Positions 1 through 12,540 of a stretch of DNA of 64,000 nt are shown here, one piece after another. Source of the DNA: Tritrichomonas musculus (Eukaryota > Parabasalia > Tritrichomonadida > Tritrichomonadidae). Position 1 is the stretch's first letter. Every line of letters starts with the position of its first letter. The DNA lies in the NCBI GenBank assembly GCA_039105265.1, contig JAPFFF010000037.1, positions 992,001 through 1,056,000 on the forward strand. Direction: 5' to 3'. Below the pieces are notes generated by a model. That model saw only the letters and a list, made by a program, of their open reading frames with translations. It was not told the DNA's origin and did no database searches. Made by a program: the position numbers and the translations under genes.

Positions 1-434
1 TTTTTTATTTTATGAAGAATCAAAAATAATATTATTTAATTTGAAAAACATTTTACTATTCTATCTTTTTATTTTTAAATTGTTTAAAACATTTTTAATA
101 TAAAAAAATAATTGTAGATCTAGATAAAAATAAAAAACTAATATCGAGAAAATAACGTATTTACAATTGTAATTACAATTGTAATTTTTAATCGGACAAG
201 TTGTATACAATTGTAAATACAAAAACCAAGGCTTAATTTGAACACAGCAAAGTAGAAAGAAAAGTGACAAAAAGAAGGTCACTTAATAATATTCTATAAT
301 ATATATTTATTGTATTATGTAATTAGGCTGTTTAATACCTATGCTTTATTTTTTATTACAATATATAAAGTGTTTTTTATTATCAATTCTCAATAGTATA
401 GAATTATTTGAATATTTTATTTTAATAAGAGTTC
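1..434. other. AT-rich flank downstream of the Polinton polymerase
   Basis: No convincing gene. Positions 161-184 are a perfect 24-base palindrome made of two tandem copies of TTACAATTGTAA, and a third related TACAATTGTA lies at 206-215. The stretch may still belong to the Polinton; I see no element end here. Confidence 0.5.
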
Positions 435-3400
435 TCAAAAATTAAAAAAAATCTTCTCAAACTCGTCCCTTAACGCATTTTTTTGAATAGTTAATTTAGA
501 CATTTGATTTTTTTGCATTTGGAGATTTATGTTCTTACCAATTTTGATAGTTTGATTTTCAATAATATCTTTATAATCAGATGATTTGATTACATTCTTC
601 TTAAGCGATACTCCTTTTAATTTTAGAGATTTGGTTTGTCCATTATTATTCCAAATGGTATAACATTTGGGTGCAAGAGCAATCATGTTTTCACCTGTTT
701 TCTCAATAGCACAACCCAATATTTTTTTCTCATCCTCGATTGTATTAATTGAAGGGTTTGGCATAAATTCATAAATATGCTTGTCATAGTATTCTTTGTT
801 TTTGATAACATGATTGAATAATTGAGTTGGGGGTTCATTTGGGTCACCTGATACAGCAAAGTACATTGAATCAGTATCTCCTTCAATATAATGTATTTTA
901 TCCATGTCCAAGCCTTTGTTCATGAAATCATAATAGAAAGTCAAGTACCAGAATTTAGCATTATCAAGCGTCCAAAGTGATTCTTGTAAACAAGTTGTGC
1001 AATGATATGATTTAGGAGAATGTTGTATCATAAATGTGTTATCATTTAATTGAGCACCACCCATGTATGTTTGTGATATAATTGATTGATAAGCTTTATT
1101 TGCATCACAGATTTTGATTTTTGAGAACTTCTCAGTATTCATTCCATCATATCCATAAGAACCATTCATTGAGATTTTATAAAATTTTTCATTCACTACG
1201 CTCAAGTCGCTTTCAGCGCCATTTCCCTTTGTTTTCCCAGATAATATTTCTTGACGTTTCTTCATAAATTCATTAACAAACATATTGAATCCAGTGTGAC
1301 ATTCATATTGTGAAACAGATTTGACATCATCGATTACCAATCCATGGTCAAGAAGGAACCAGAGGTAATAATTTGAGAAAACCATGTATTCCCCATTTGT
1401 GTCAAGCAACATTGTTAATTTACGTTCTTCCTTATCGATTGAATTTAAATTGTTTGATTTCATGTAATTGTACATGTATGAACCAATTGTTTCTTCATTA
1501 TTTGTGATATTGATGTTTCGAAATACTGGTGGGAAATTAATGAAATAATTGATTTTCGATTTAGGACATGATAGTTTCACAACAGCATAGAAAACATAAT
1601 TTGGTTTATTTGAAAAACGTGATTTTAAAGTTATGATTTTCATACAACGTTCTCGAGATTGTTTATCCTTTGCTTCAATCCTTCGAATGAAAGCACCTGG
1701 CATGAGCATGATTCCACCATGGTACTTAATAAATGGATGTGGATTTGATGAAAATGATGAAAGATAAAGTGAATTGAAATCAATTCCAAGAATATGTGTT
1801 TGAACGTTTTGCGTATCATATGAGATTACCTTGTTATTAATTCTGTCATAACGGAATTTGTTGATATGAGTTTCTCCTTTAATGTTAACACGATGCATTA
1901 CATTTGATAATCCACCAGCGATTGCATTACGAATTGTATAATATTCATCTTCATTATTTATCAAAGTTGGAAGATGATGTAGTTTACAATATTTTTTTAA
2001 TTGAATTCTCAATGCAGTTATTTTTGGGTCATCTCGTTTTCGAAGTTTATTACATTCAGCACAAGCCAACAAACAATTTGAAAATTCATGTCCAATATCA
2101 TTGTTAATTCTATCAAGAGTTGGTTTGTTTTGATATGTGAAATGCTCTTTACAAAGATGACATTTACCTTTAATTGGGTCATTGTAAAGTTTGAGAAATT
2201 CTATATAATCATTGGACGAAACACATTTTGATAAGTCTCTTTTAACAGGATGCGACAAGTTGTATCGTTCATCTTGTTTGTAATAATTTTCACATTTGAA
2301 TTGCCACCATTTAGGTTTTGGCATGAATTCATTGTATTTGTGTATAGGATTATAATTTTCATGAGGATTGAAATCCTTGTATGCTAGAGCATATTTTTAA
2401 CAAGATGCATTCTTAGATAATGATAGATTGGATATCAAATCAACTTTGTATTGAGCATTGAGTTGAATTAAATTGTCAATTGGTTTAATCATCATTTCAA
2501 CATCATTGTCATTATAAGCAAGCAAGTAATCCCATCGTGTTTTATAGTTTTTAGCATCTTTGAGATATATTTGGTAATCAGATTTTGAGAGTGGATTTTT
2601 TTGGTTGAGATAACTGTTAAAATCGTTGTATGAAAATGGTTCAGATTTAGATAATACTTCATTGTAATTATTTGAATTGACAGCCTCATATGGAAAGATT
2701 CCTTTCACAGAATTAGTTTCACCACCAAAATCAATACCGAATTGTTTTAATGTACCTCCACCAACAAATGATTGAGCATCAGTAAATCGTAATTTTGTTG
2801 GAAGATTGTCTGAAACGAGAATGAATTGTTATAATGAAGATATTGTTCCAATTAATGAATTTGATTCAACATGCCAGTGCAAATGATTAAGATATTTCTT
2901 GAACAAATTAGAATCAAATCTTGAGGAATTAAATCCGAAAACGGTTATGGTATAAATATTTGTATCAATATCATAAATTTTATCAGCAGGGAGGAACGAT
3001 TTGTCATATTTAATTTTATCATTCAGTACTTCCATCGATTGTTCGAACAACCATGAAATCCATTCTGGAATAAACTCTTCAGACTCTCTTAATGAAAAGT
3101 GTTTAGTAATTAATCCTGAAGATGTTTTAACACATGAAGCAACTGAAAGAGGTATTAAACGTGAATTGATTACAGTTGAATCAGAAATCGATTTGTTAAC
3201 TGATTGTTCCATCGTTTCAAAATCGTATGTCATATAATAAATGTTAGGTTTCCATTCTAAATCGTATGCCAAACAATATTCATAAACAGGATTGTTTAAA
3301 ATATGTGGACAGAATGGAAGTGGTTCCTTGTTTGGAATAAAGTTCTTCTTGAAAACGCCATCACAATGCTTGACATGAGATTCAAATCGATGTAGGTTTT

Positions 3401-5144
3401 CAGCTCCTCGATGAGTGTATGAATGACATTTTGGACAAATATGTATTTGAGTTAATTTTTCAGCATCTTTAATGTACATGATATGAATAATTTGGTCTTT
3501 CGAGAAAAGTAATGCAGAATGAGTTGGATAAGATTTATCGAAAAACCATTGTTCGGATAAGTCATAATATGAAGAATTATCAGTTTTAGTGAACTCATAA
3601 ATATTGATATTTAGATGATGCTTTTTAGCCAATTCTTCCATTTGTTCCATCGTTACTCCTTTAAATGCATTGAGAATCTTTAATCCTTGTTTTGGAATTT
3701 TGGTTGTATATTCAATGTTATGTTCTTTGAGAAGGATTTTTTTAGCAACCTTAGTTCGTTCCTTTATTTGATATTTCTTGGTATTAGCGAGTTTATATGT
3801 TTTAGATTCTTCATCACGTTCACTCAAACAGATTGCTAAAAATCGATAGAAACATAATTTGTCATCTTCATTGTCAGCAATAATGCATTCACTTCTTAAG
3901 AATTCTTGTGGTAAATCTTTAATATGTCCGGTTACTTTTCGCATTCTCGAAACTGTAAATGAAATTGAACCAACAATTGTTAATTTAGTTGATGAAGTTG
4001 ATGTTTCATATGAATTGAGATTCGATTCAATATACATTTTAACATAATCAAGGTCCTGTAATGATGATATTATTATAGGAATTGTAGATTGATAATTTTT
4101 CCAATTTATATTTCGTGCTTCATATTCGAAATGGTCCTTTTCTTCATTCTCCAAATCATGAACAGGAGTTTCAAATACACCAGATAATTGGAAATGAATT
4201 TTGAATGGTTTGAGTTCTCTATCAAATACTTGATGTAATGATTCGAAAATTTGATTTAATGATGAAATTTGATTGAAATAATAAATAACAATTGGTGAAC
4301 CATTATATTCCTCTTTATCAACATAATCTTTATCATATTTGGTATAATAATCCCAAACCTCAACTGCTTTATCAAAATCATGTGGTTCATTAATCAGAAG
4401 GTAATCATTGTGTTTTGATTTAAATTTGTTATTGAATTTATCAAGATATTCATATAATTCTTCGTTTTAAGGAATGTAATATTCAAGTAAATGGGATTTG
4501 TCTTTAATGAGATTTGGTTCAATTTTCTTGATAGTTGGTTTGGATTCATTGATTAAACGAATTGCATTATCAACTGCTTCATTTGCACGTTTAATTGCAT
4601 CTTCGATTTCATAATGTCGTTTAATTTTATTTTGCTCTTGTTCAAAGTATTCAACATCAGATTCATTTGGTTGTTCATCATAAAATGATTCACGATTTGC
4701 AATATTATTGTTATAATTTTGTTCATTTCGTTGATTCTGATATTCTTGATTGATTTGAGATTGTTGTTCATTAAAATAGTGAATATCAGATTCATTTGGT
4801 TGTTCATCATCATAAAATGATTCACGTTTTGATATGTTTTCATAATTTCGTTCATAAGATTCATTTAATAATTGTTTGTGACGTTCTTGTTCATGAATAA
4901 TGAAGTTATCAAGACCTTCTTCAAATTCATTATCATCTTTAAAATCAGGATTAATTATTTCTTGAGCGTTATGTTGATTTAGATATGTATATAATGTTCT
5001 GATATTTCGTAATTTAGCACCTCCTCGATATCGACGAGTATCTGCAATTTCAAGATTTTCATTAAGTCCTTGATTAATATTATTAATAGATTCAACAATA
5101 TCGCTATTAGTAAAATCAATAAATGAATTTTGGTTGAAAGCCAT
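435..5144 (-). mobile_element. Polinton (Maverick) protein-primed DNA polymerase B gene, broken
   Basis: This is the family B, protein-primed polymerase that replicates Polintons, elements known to be abundant in trichomonads. Visible parts, in order along the minus strand: a low-complexity acidic N-terminal part rich in Glu, Asn and Gln (about 4467-5144) with a duplicated RESFYD...EQPNESD block; an exonuclease region with YDFETME and zinc-binding Cys/His pairs; a Cys-rich HNH-like segment with CHLC, LDRIN and CAEC; then the palm with motif A (DFNSLYLSSF), motif B (KISMNGSYG) and motif C (GDTDSMY). The element is a fossil with about three or four breaks. The motifs are well kept, so it is not very old. 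No integrase, ATPase or capsid gene and no clear terminal repeat is seen, so only part of an element is present or visible. Confidence 0.85.
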
Positions 5145-5706
5145 TTATCAAAAATAAAAATGTGGAAAAAAATTAGTTTGAAAAAATTAAAAATTTATAA
5201 CTTATTCTCAGAATCATTCGGCACATAGTGCCTTAGGACAACTTTGTTGTCCGTTCTGGAGACCATATATAAAATTAAATCCCAAATTAACTTTGGAATA
5301 AATTTTAAAATGAGTGTTTAACGCTTTATGACAGGCCTTGTTCTACAACAGATTATAGAGGCTTATTAAAATTTAAACCCTGTGGATAAGTTTTTCACTA
5401 ATTTTCAAAATGAGGTTTTGAGCTTGGTTCCTGGTATTGGGAGACCTGGAAAAATTATTCGACCCGCCACTCCGAACATTCTATTACTACTAACGTTAGA
5501 ATAAGAATAATTGATATTGCGCTTTAATCTTTACTGATTTTACTTAATTTTGAAATCTTTTATAATTATCTTATAAAAGTGTTTGAGATGTGTGTTTTAT
5601 TTAATCTCCAATAAATAAATAAATAAATAATTAAAATGAATGAATAAATAAATCATTAAAATAATTAAATAATTATATAAATAAATAATTTATTAAAATA
5701 ATTAAT
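5145..5706. other. Non-coding spacer with compact hairpins and decayed AAAT repeats
   Basis: This is the 5' side of the polymerase gene. It holds a hairpin cluster at 5206-5262, then unassigned AT-rich sequence, then decayed AAAT/AATT simple repeats from about 5600. No gene is seen. Confidence 0.5.
5206..5262. other. Three-stem (cruciform-like) hairpin cluster
   Basis: Two perfect hairpins sit side by side: GGCAC-ATA-GTGCC at 5220-5232 and GGACAA...TTGTCC at 5236-5252. An outer stem pairs TCTCAGAA with TTCTGGAGA, with one bulged base. Such a compact nested structure stands out in AT-rich sequence. Its role is unknown; it lies about 60 bases upstream of the polymerase start. Confidence 0.55.
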
Positions 5707-5708
5707 TA

Positions 5709-6408
5709 AGGGTGAGCGAAAAAAAAAGCTTTCTGTTACGTTAAAATACATGTTCTAAAAAGCTTAATTTAATTATAAACCATATGTTGAATTTTTGTTT
5801 TCGCGGAGATGAACTCGATTTAAATCTGACTTTTTCAATACTTTTCAAAACTTTTTCAATACTTATTAAAAAAGAGTTCATCTCATCCAATATCAAATAT
5901 ACTGTTGTATTATATGTTTCCTCGGCATCATGGTATTTTTAAAAATCATGTAACAGAACGATTTTTTTGATTATTAGACCGCACGAAAATAATAATATTA
6001 GATATTCATATTAAGTTTGGAAATTCATTATAAAATTAAAAAATAATGATAAATTTCTTTGGATATTTCAATTATCATGAAATAATTAAACAAAAATGAT
6101 TATTTTACGAAAAAAATTGAGTATTGATTTTTTTACGTAAAATTTTAAATTCTTAAATCCGATCCTTTTCGTCTTATGAATGCCGTTTTATAGCAAAATA
6201 TTGTTAACTATATAGAGAAATGTGTTTACTGTATATTTAAATCATTAATTTCCCAATTTCAACACCTGATAACATAAAATATTATCATTTTAAAAAACAT
6301 TAAGGTAAATGAAATTTTTTAATTTAAATATATTTAAAATAATAAATTATACTATATTTTCCTATTTTTTTCAAAAATAATATTTATTCATAAACTTTTT
6401 CTCACCCT
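5709..6408. mobile_element. Non-autonomous TIR element (MITE-like), about 700 bp
   Basis: The ends are inverted: AGGGTGAG followed by an A-run at the left, and a T-run followed by CTCACCCT at the right. The flanks fit a TA duplication (mariner-like), or TTAA (piggyBac-like) if one terminal base is moved out. The inside has no coding capacity. It sits within AAAT simple repeats, so it probably inserted into the repeat field. The TIR is only about 15 bp, so the family is uncertain. Confidence 0.6.
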
Positions 6409-6410
6409 TA

Positions 6411-7602
<1,192 letters not shown>

Positions 7603-7716
7603 AAATAATTAATTAATTAATTAATTAAAATAAATAAATAAAATAAAAAAATAATTAATTAATTAATTAATTAAAATAAATAAATAAAATAAAAAAATAA
7701 TTAATTAAAATAAATA

Positions 7717-8948
7717 CAGGGTTTTCATTAATTACCTGGAATAACGATAAATAAGCACTAAATTTTAATTTTAAAAGGGCCAATACAATATATACATTAA
7801 AAATGGATTTCTTATTGAATATTTAATATTTAAAAAAATATCGACGGTTAGAAAATGTGACATAATTTTTTTTAAATTTTTTGCTAAAAATTTAATGATC
7901 AATATAAAATTTTGATATATCTATTTATACTCTAAGTATAATAAATCAAATGAATATACTATAAAAATAATAAATCGTAATAATAACATTCATATATATT
8001 TTATCTAATACATTTGCTTTGATATAGAATTGTAAGTAAAAACTTTATTGTATTATTATTTCTTACCTTTGAAAAAAATTATTTAAAATTTTGGTCAAGA
8101 AATTATTCAATTATTTTCTTGATATATCAAAGATAATTAAATAAAACATATTTATTCATTTACTTAAAGTACATATATTTCTATTTATATAATTTAAAAA
8201 AATACTTTGAAGTTATTTTGATTTTATTGCTTTTTTTTTCACTAAACCATTTTTTCTAAACAAAGTCTATTATTTCAAATATTTAATATATTTTACATTT
8301 TCCACAAGGAATTGGAAAATAAAATTATAAAAAACAACAGCAATGAACATCATAATAATGATTCCAATAAATATTAATTATCGTTATATATACACTCTGG
8401 TGTAAATATTTTAATGAATAAATCTTTTTTTTTAATGATAAAGTTTCATAGAACTGCGGGGAAGGTATTTAAAAAGAATTTTTTTAAATCAATATTTAAC
8501 AAAAAATGATTTAATTACTAAAAATATAAAATACACAATTCATATTATTATTCTGTCATTAAAACATTTTTTTATACTTTGCTTGATAAAACAAAATCAT
8601 TTATATAAATTTAAACGTCCATATTTTATATAGAAAAATTAAACGTCCATTTGCTTGACAATGATTAGCTAAAAATAGTCAATTTAATCTAAATCAAAAC
8701 CAACATATATCAAAATATATTAATCATATAATAATAATATAAATTATTAAAAAGATTTTGATAGTGAATAAAAAAAATGAAAATTATAAACACACACGAA
8801 AAAAAGAATCATTTCTCAATCACCGTAGTGTATTATGCAGCATAAGTAATTACACAAATACTATATAATCTGCTTGTTTATTATATCATATGAAGTCAAT
8901 TTTTTTTATTTCAAATGGATTGATTCCAGGTCATTATCGAACACCCTG
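7717..8948. mobile_element. Non-coding TIR element flanked by TA, about 1.23 kb
   Basis: The left end is CAGGGTTTTCATTAATTACC and the right end, on the reverse strand, is CAGGGTGTTCGATAATGACC. Both continue with TGGAAT, giving TIRs of about 29 bp with a handful of mismatches. A TA dinucleotide flanks each end (7715-7716 and 8949-8950), the signature of Tc1/mariner insertion. The size suits a mariner, but I see no transposase frame in the AT-rich interior, so it is either a deletion/replacement derivative or a heavily decayed copy. AAAT repeats lie on both sides, so it inserted into the microsatellite field. Confidence 0.7.
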
Positions 8949-9120
8949 TAAATAAATAATTAAAATAAATAAATAAATAATTAAAATAAATAAATAAATT
9001 ATTAATTAAGCAATTTATATGATCAAAATCTTTTTAAAAAAATAGCCAAATTTTGATGGTTGCCCGCACGTTTTTTATTTTTTTTTTAGTTTTGCAATAT
9101 CCAATAAAATGACTAATAAT
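8949..9120. other. Decayed AAAT repeats and AT-rich spacer
   Basis: Simple-repeat remnants continue to about 9008, followed by AT-rich unassigned sequence. Nothing else is seen. Confidence 0.5.
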
Positions 9121-9369
9121 AAATGTCCAATGTCCGTAAATTAGTTATCATGATATAAAAACATGAGATTAAAAATTTATGATAAAATATTAAAAAAGTT
9201 TAACTTAAGTATTTTTCTTCCATAAAAAAATTGAAAATTTTCTGAAAATTTTTGAAATGATACAGCTCCCTTAAAGCAAAATTTCAAATGTAAAAATGGA
9301 TTTCAGATTCTACTTTTTCAGAGATAGCTTTGAAAAAAATATACGGTAAAGCAAGATAAAGTATTTCAA
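9121..9369 (+). repeat. Dispersed repeat, copy A
   Basis: It starts AATGTCCAATGTCCGTAAAT and ends near GATAAAGTATTTCAA. It matches 21473-21653 in the same orientation with few substitutions, apart from an internal stretch of about 70 bases present only here. It directly precedes the dead kinase at 9381, so it may be that gene family's upstream region, copied with gene duplications, or a small mobile repeat. Confidence 0.75.
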
Positions 9370-9380
9370 AAAGTGGAATT

Positions 9381-10638
9381 GAAGTAGTGAGATTTACTCA
9401 AGAAACAAATCAAGAATTAGAATCTCTCATCCTCAAAAGCTGCCAACTTGAAAAAGAAAATTATCTCTTAAAAGAAAGAGTTGTTCAACTTGAAAAAGAT
9501 GCCAGCAAAATAAGTGGGAATTTTATCCAAATGCAGTCTAATATTTGTTTCGACATTTGACCAAAACAAAAATTTATAGAAAATATTCGAGTTCATTACA
9601 GGAAGAAATCACCAAATTAAATAAGAGAATCCAATTAAAAAAAGACTCGAGTTCACTGAAGGAAGAAAACACCAAACTAAAATAGAAAATCCAACTGATG
9701 AGTAATGAAAAAGATATGTTGAGAAAATATTCTTGTTCACTAAGGGAAGAAATCACCAGAATGAAAGATTCAATTGAAAAGATTCATTTGCCAAATAATG
9801 GATTCAGAATCCTTGAGGAAGAAGAAATCAAAAATCTTGAAAGATTGGAAGAAATTGGTTATGGAGGCGGAGGAAAAGTGACAAAAGAAGCCATGAAGAA
9901 ATGATATGCCCTTAAAGAAATGACTTTTAAAAATTTAGAAGCCAAAAATATTCAAAATTTCATTAATGAATATGAAATCATGAATATGCTTCATCATCCA
10001 AACGTACTTGAAGCGATTGGCATCTTCATAAGCATCAAAAGAATTCCACCAAGTATCCTTTTCTAGAAAAAGCAATTGAAAACAAAGTGTTTTCCAACCA
10101 GATTGCTGAAGGAATGAAATACATCCACTTCAAGAAAATCATCCATCGAGATATGAAACCAACAAATATTCTAATTGATGGATTAGTGAAAATCGCTGAT
10201 TTTGGAATCTCAAAACTGATGACAATTGAAGAACCTACAATGACACGTGGAATTGGAAGTCAGAAGTTCATGGCACCTGAAATTATCAACGAAGAAGATC
10301 ATTACAATGAAAAAGTGGATGTTTACTCATTCGGTGTTCTTGTTTTCTATATCCTGAGTGGCAGACAGCTTCCCAAGATGAAAATGTTTGGCTTATTGAA
10401 AGGAGACAAAGCAAAAAATCATGAATCATTTACTAATTTCTCTAAAAAATTGATCAATGACTGCTTGAATTTTAATTCAAAGGATCATCCAAGTTTTCAA
10501 ATGATTGTTGATGACTTGGACAAATATCAATATGATTTGGTTCCATTAAATGAAAATGCAATTTACAATGTTAAAATACTTGTGAAGCAACACAAAGAAA
10601 GAATTACCAAATATTTTAATGCTAATGATACTTCTTGA
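9381..10638 (+). pseudogene. Broken coiled-coil / TKL-like protein kinase
   Basis: The 5' part encodes heptad-like coiled coil with repeated SSL-EE-TKL units (about 9381-9780). The kinase domain follows, with a glycine loop (GYGGGGKV near 9860), the ALK lysine motif (near 9912), HRDMKPTNIL (near 10145), DFG (near 10203) and APE (near 10276). In-frame stops interrupt the coiled-coil part, and a TGA at 9902-9904 separates the glycine loop from the ALK lysine. Between about 10020 and 10090 sequence is missing and the frame changes, removing the hinge region. The last 183 codons (10087-10638) remain open. Kinases of this layout form large families in trichomonads. Dead copy: high confidence. TKL assignment: inference from the catalytic-loop style. 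Confidence 0.85.
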
Positions 10639-10799
10639 TTTTCTTGATGTAAAAAGTAAATAATTTATCTTTATCCCAAACAATAAAATAAATAATTTAT
10701 CATATCCTATTTGTCACTCAGTAATAAATACTGATTTTGATATATTACTTTTTTTCTTCTTTAATTTCAACATTCATTTTTAATTATCCAACGTTTTCC

Positions 10800-11974
10800 A
10801 AAAAAGAGAGAACCGGTATCCTTTACTGATAAACCTATTTTGAAGTTTTTCTTGAGGATTTCAAAAGATTTAATGAAGAATATCATTTCTTGCTCATATT
10901 ATAGTTTAATACATCAATTCAAAAAGACAATTCAATTATTTTTATAACCATTAATCCCTATTCTCAATCATTTTATTTATTTTCATTATTTTATTCAATC
11001 TTGGAATGATGCTGGAAAAAGAAAACAAGAAAAAAGAATCAATTGAATATTTCAAACTCGCATCAAAACATGAAAGCGAGCCTTTACAATTCCGTGAAAT
11101 TACACGATACGACAAAAGGCTTGAGTTATCCAAAACTTTTATCATTTGTTTCATAAATCTTAAACTCACTGAATATAATTAGGCACTGGAAAATTATATT
11201 GAATTTAAAGAATATTTCAGCAAAGCAACCAGAAGCCTCATATTTAAAGAAAAAGATTTAATTTATCAATTTAAATTCATGCTTGAAATTGAAAAAGATG
11301 AACAAGAAGAATATTCAAATGATACATTTTTATATATTAAAAGATTCATATTGAACTTTCCTCTTTTTGGCTTGTAAAATCAACCAAATCTGAACTTGAA
11401 TAAATATTCAAATGTTTTCAAAAATGTTGGTAATAATTTGGTAGTCAATGCAGATAATGAAACAAAATTGGAAGAAGAAAAAGGCAACTATAGATTTCTT
11501 CTAAAAGAACAATATCCAAAAATAAATGAAGATAAATACTTGATTAAATGTTTTGAAAATGAAGAAAATGCCAAAAATGCAGATTTAATGAAGTTTTTAT
11601 TGATGAAAGAACAAACTAATCAAAAAGATATCGACGAAAAGAGACAAAATAAACCTGACGAATTATTTGATTTTTTTGTTAATAGCTCGTTATCAATTTC
11701 ATCTTTTGAATCAGCACAAAATTCAACTTCAATATTAAGATATGATAATGATTTATATTCCGATTTAAAGCCAACACTTATTAGTATGTTCATCGATGAA
11801 ATCAGAGACACTATTAAAATCATGAAAGAAATTTTATACGCACCGCCTTATTCGATTTTATTTGGCCGAATGTCTATAATTTATAAAAAACCAAAACAAA
11901 AAAATATGCTAGTTTATAAATATCAGAAGCCAATCAATTATTTATTTTATGAAGGATTTGGAATAGAAATTTAA
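10800..11974 (+). pseudogene. Unrecognised decayed gene
   Basis: Coding character is visible in one main direction. A stretch near 11045-11180 reads as a charged protein. The frame carrying residues from about 11183 continues through a TAA near 11377 into a 192-codon open segment (11396-11974), so one gene seems to be interrupted by in-frame stops. The protein is rich in Lys, Glu, Asn and Phe, with no motif I can name. The upstream part, before about 11040, is more decayed. It could also be a fast-evolving, poorly expressed gene. Confidence 0.45.
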
Positions 11975-12540
11975 TTTTTATTATAACAAATAATTATTTC
12001 ATTACTTCTATAAAAACTTGCAAATTTATCTATTTTTATTAAAAGACAAACATGCATAATTCTAATTAAATTTATTTTAATTGAATATCTATAGTTTAAG
12101 CATGAATAAATGAGTCCAAAGGCCAATATGGGACTTAATATCACTTTTATGTCCGTGCTAACGCCGGAAAGTGTTATTATTAATTCATTTGGCAGTTTTA
12201 CTAGTATAGATCTACCTATTTGCATGCATGAGCAAATGCTTTGAATAAAAATCTTTCAAATTATAAACAATGAAATAAATTATATAGAACTTTTTTGATT
12301 TTTAAGTGATTAATTTATCACCAATTGAATGATAAATTGATACTATTAATTACAATTCATTCCATATGATTCATAATACCAAAAAAAATCTTAATAATCA
12401 TTTGCTTTTTTTCTAAATTGCAATTAAATTGAAATAGAATTTACAATTTTTTTGTTGATATTGTAATTTATATTATTTATATATATAGATATACATCAAA
12501 GGCTTATATAAATCCCAAAAAAAATTGAATAAAAATTAAC
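11975..12540. other. AT-rich spacer, nothing recognised
   Basis: No coding trace, tRNA or repeat is identified between the two dead genes. Confidence 0.5.

Noticed and set aside
61-282. 73-codon open frame on the minus strand
   Set aside because: Phe/Tyr/Leu/Asn-rich translation of AT-rich flank containing palindromes; no protein character.
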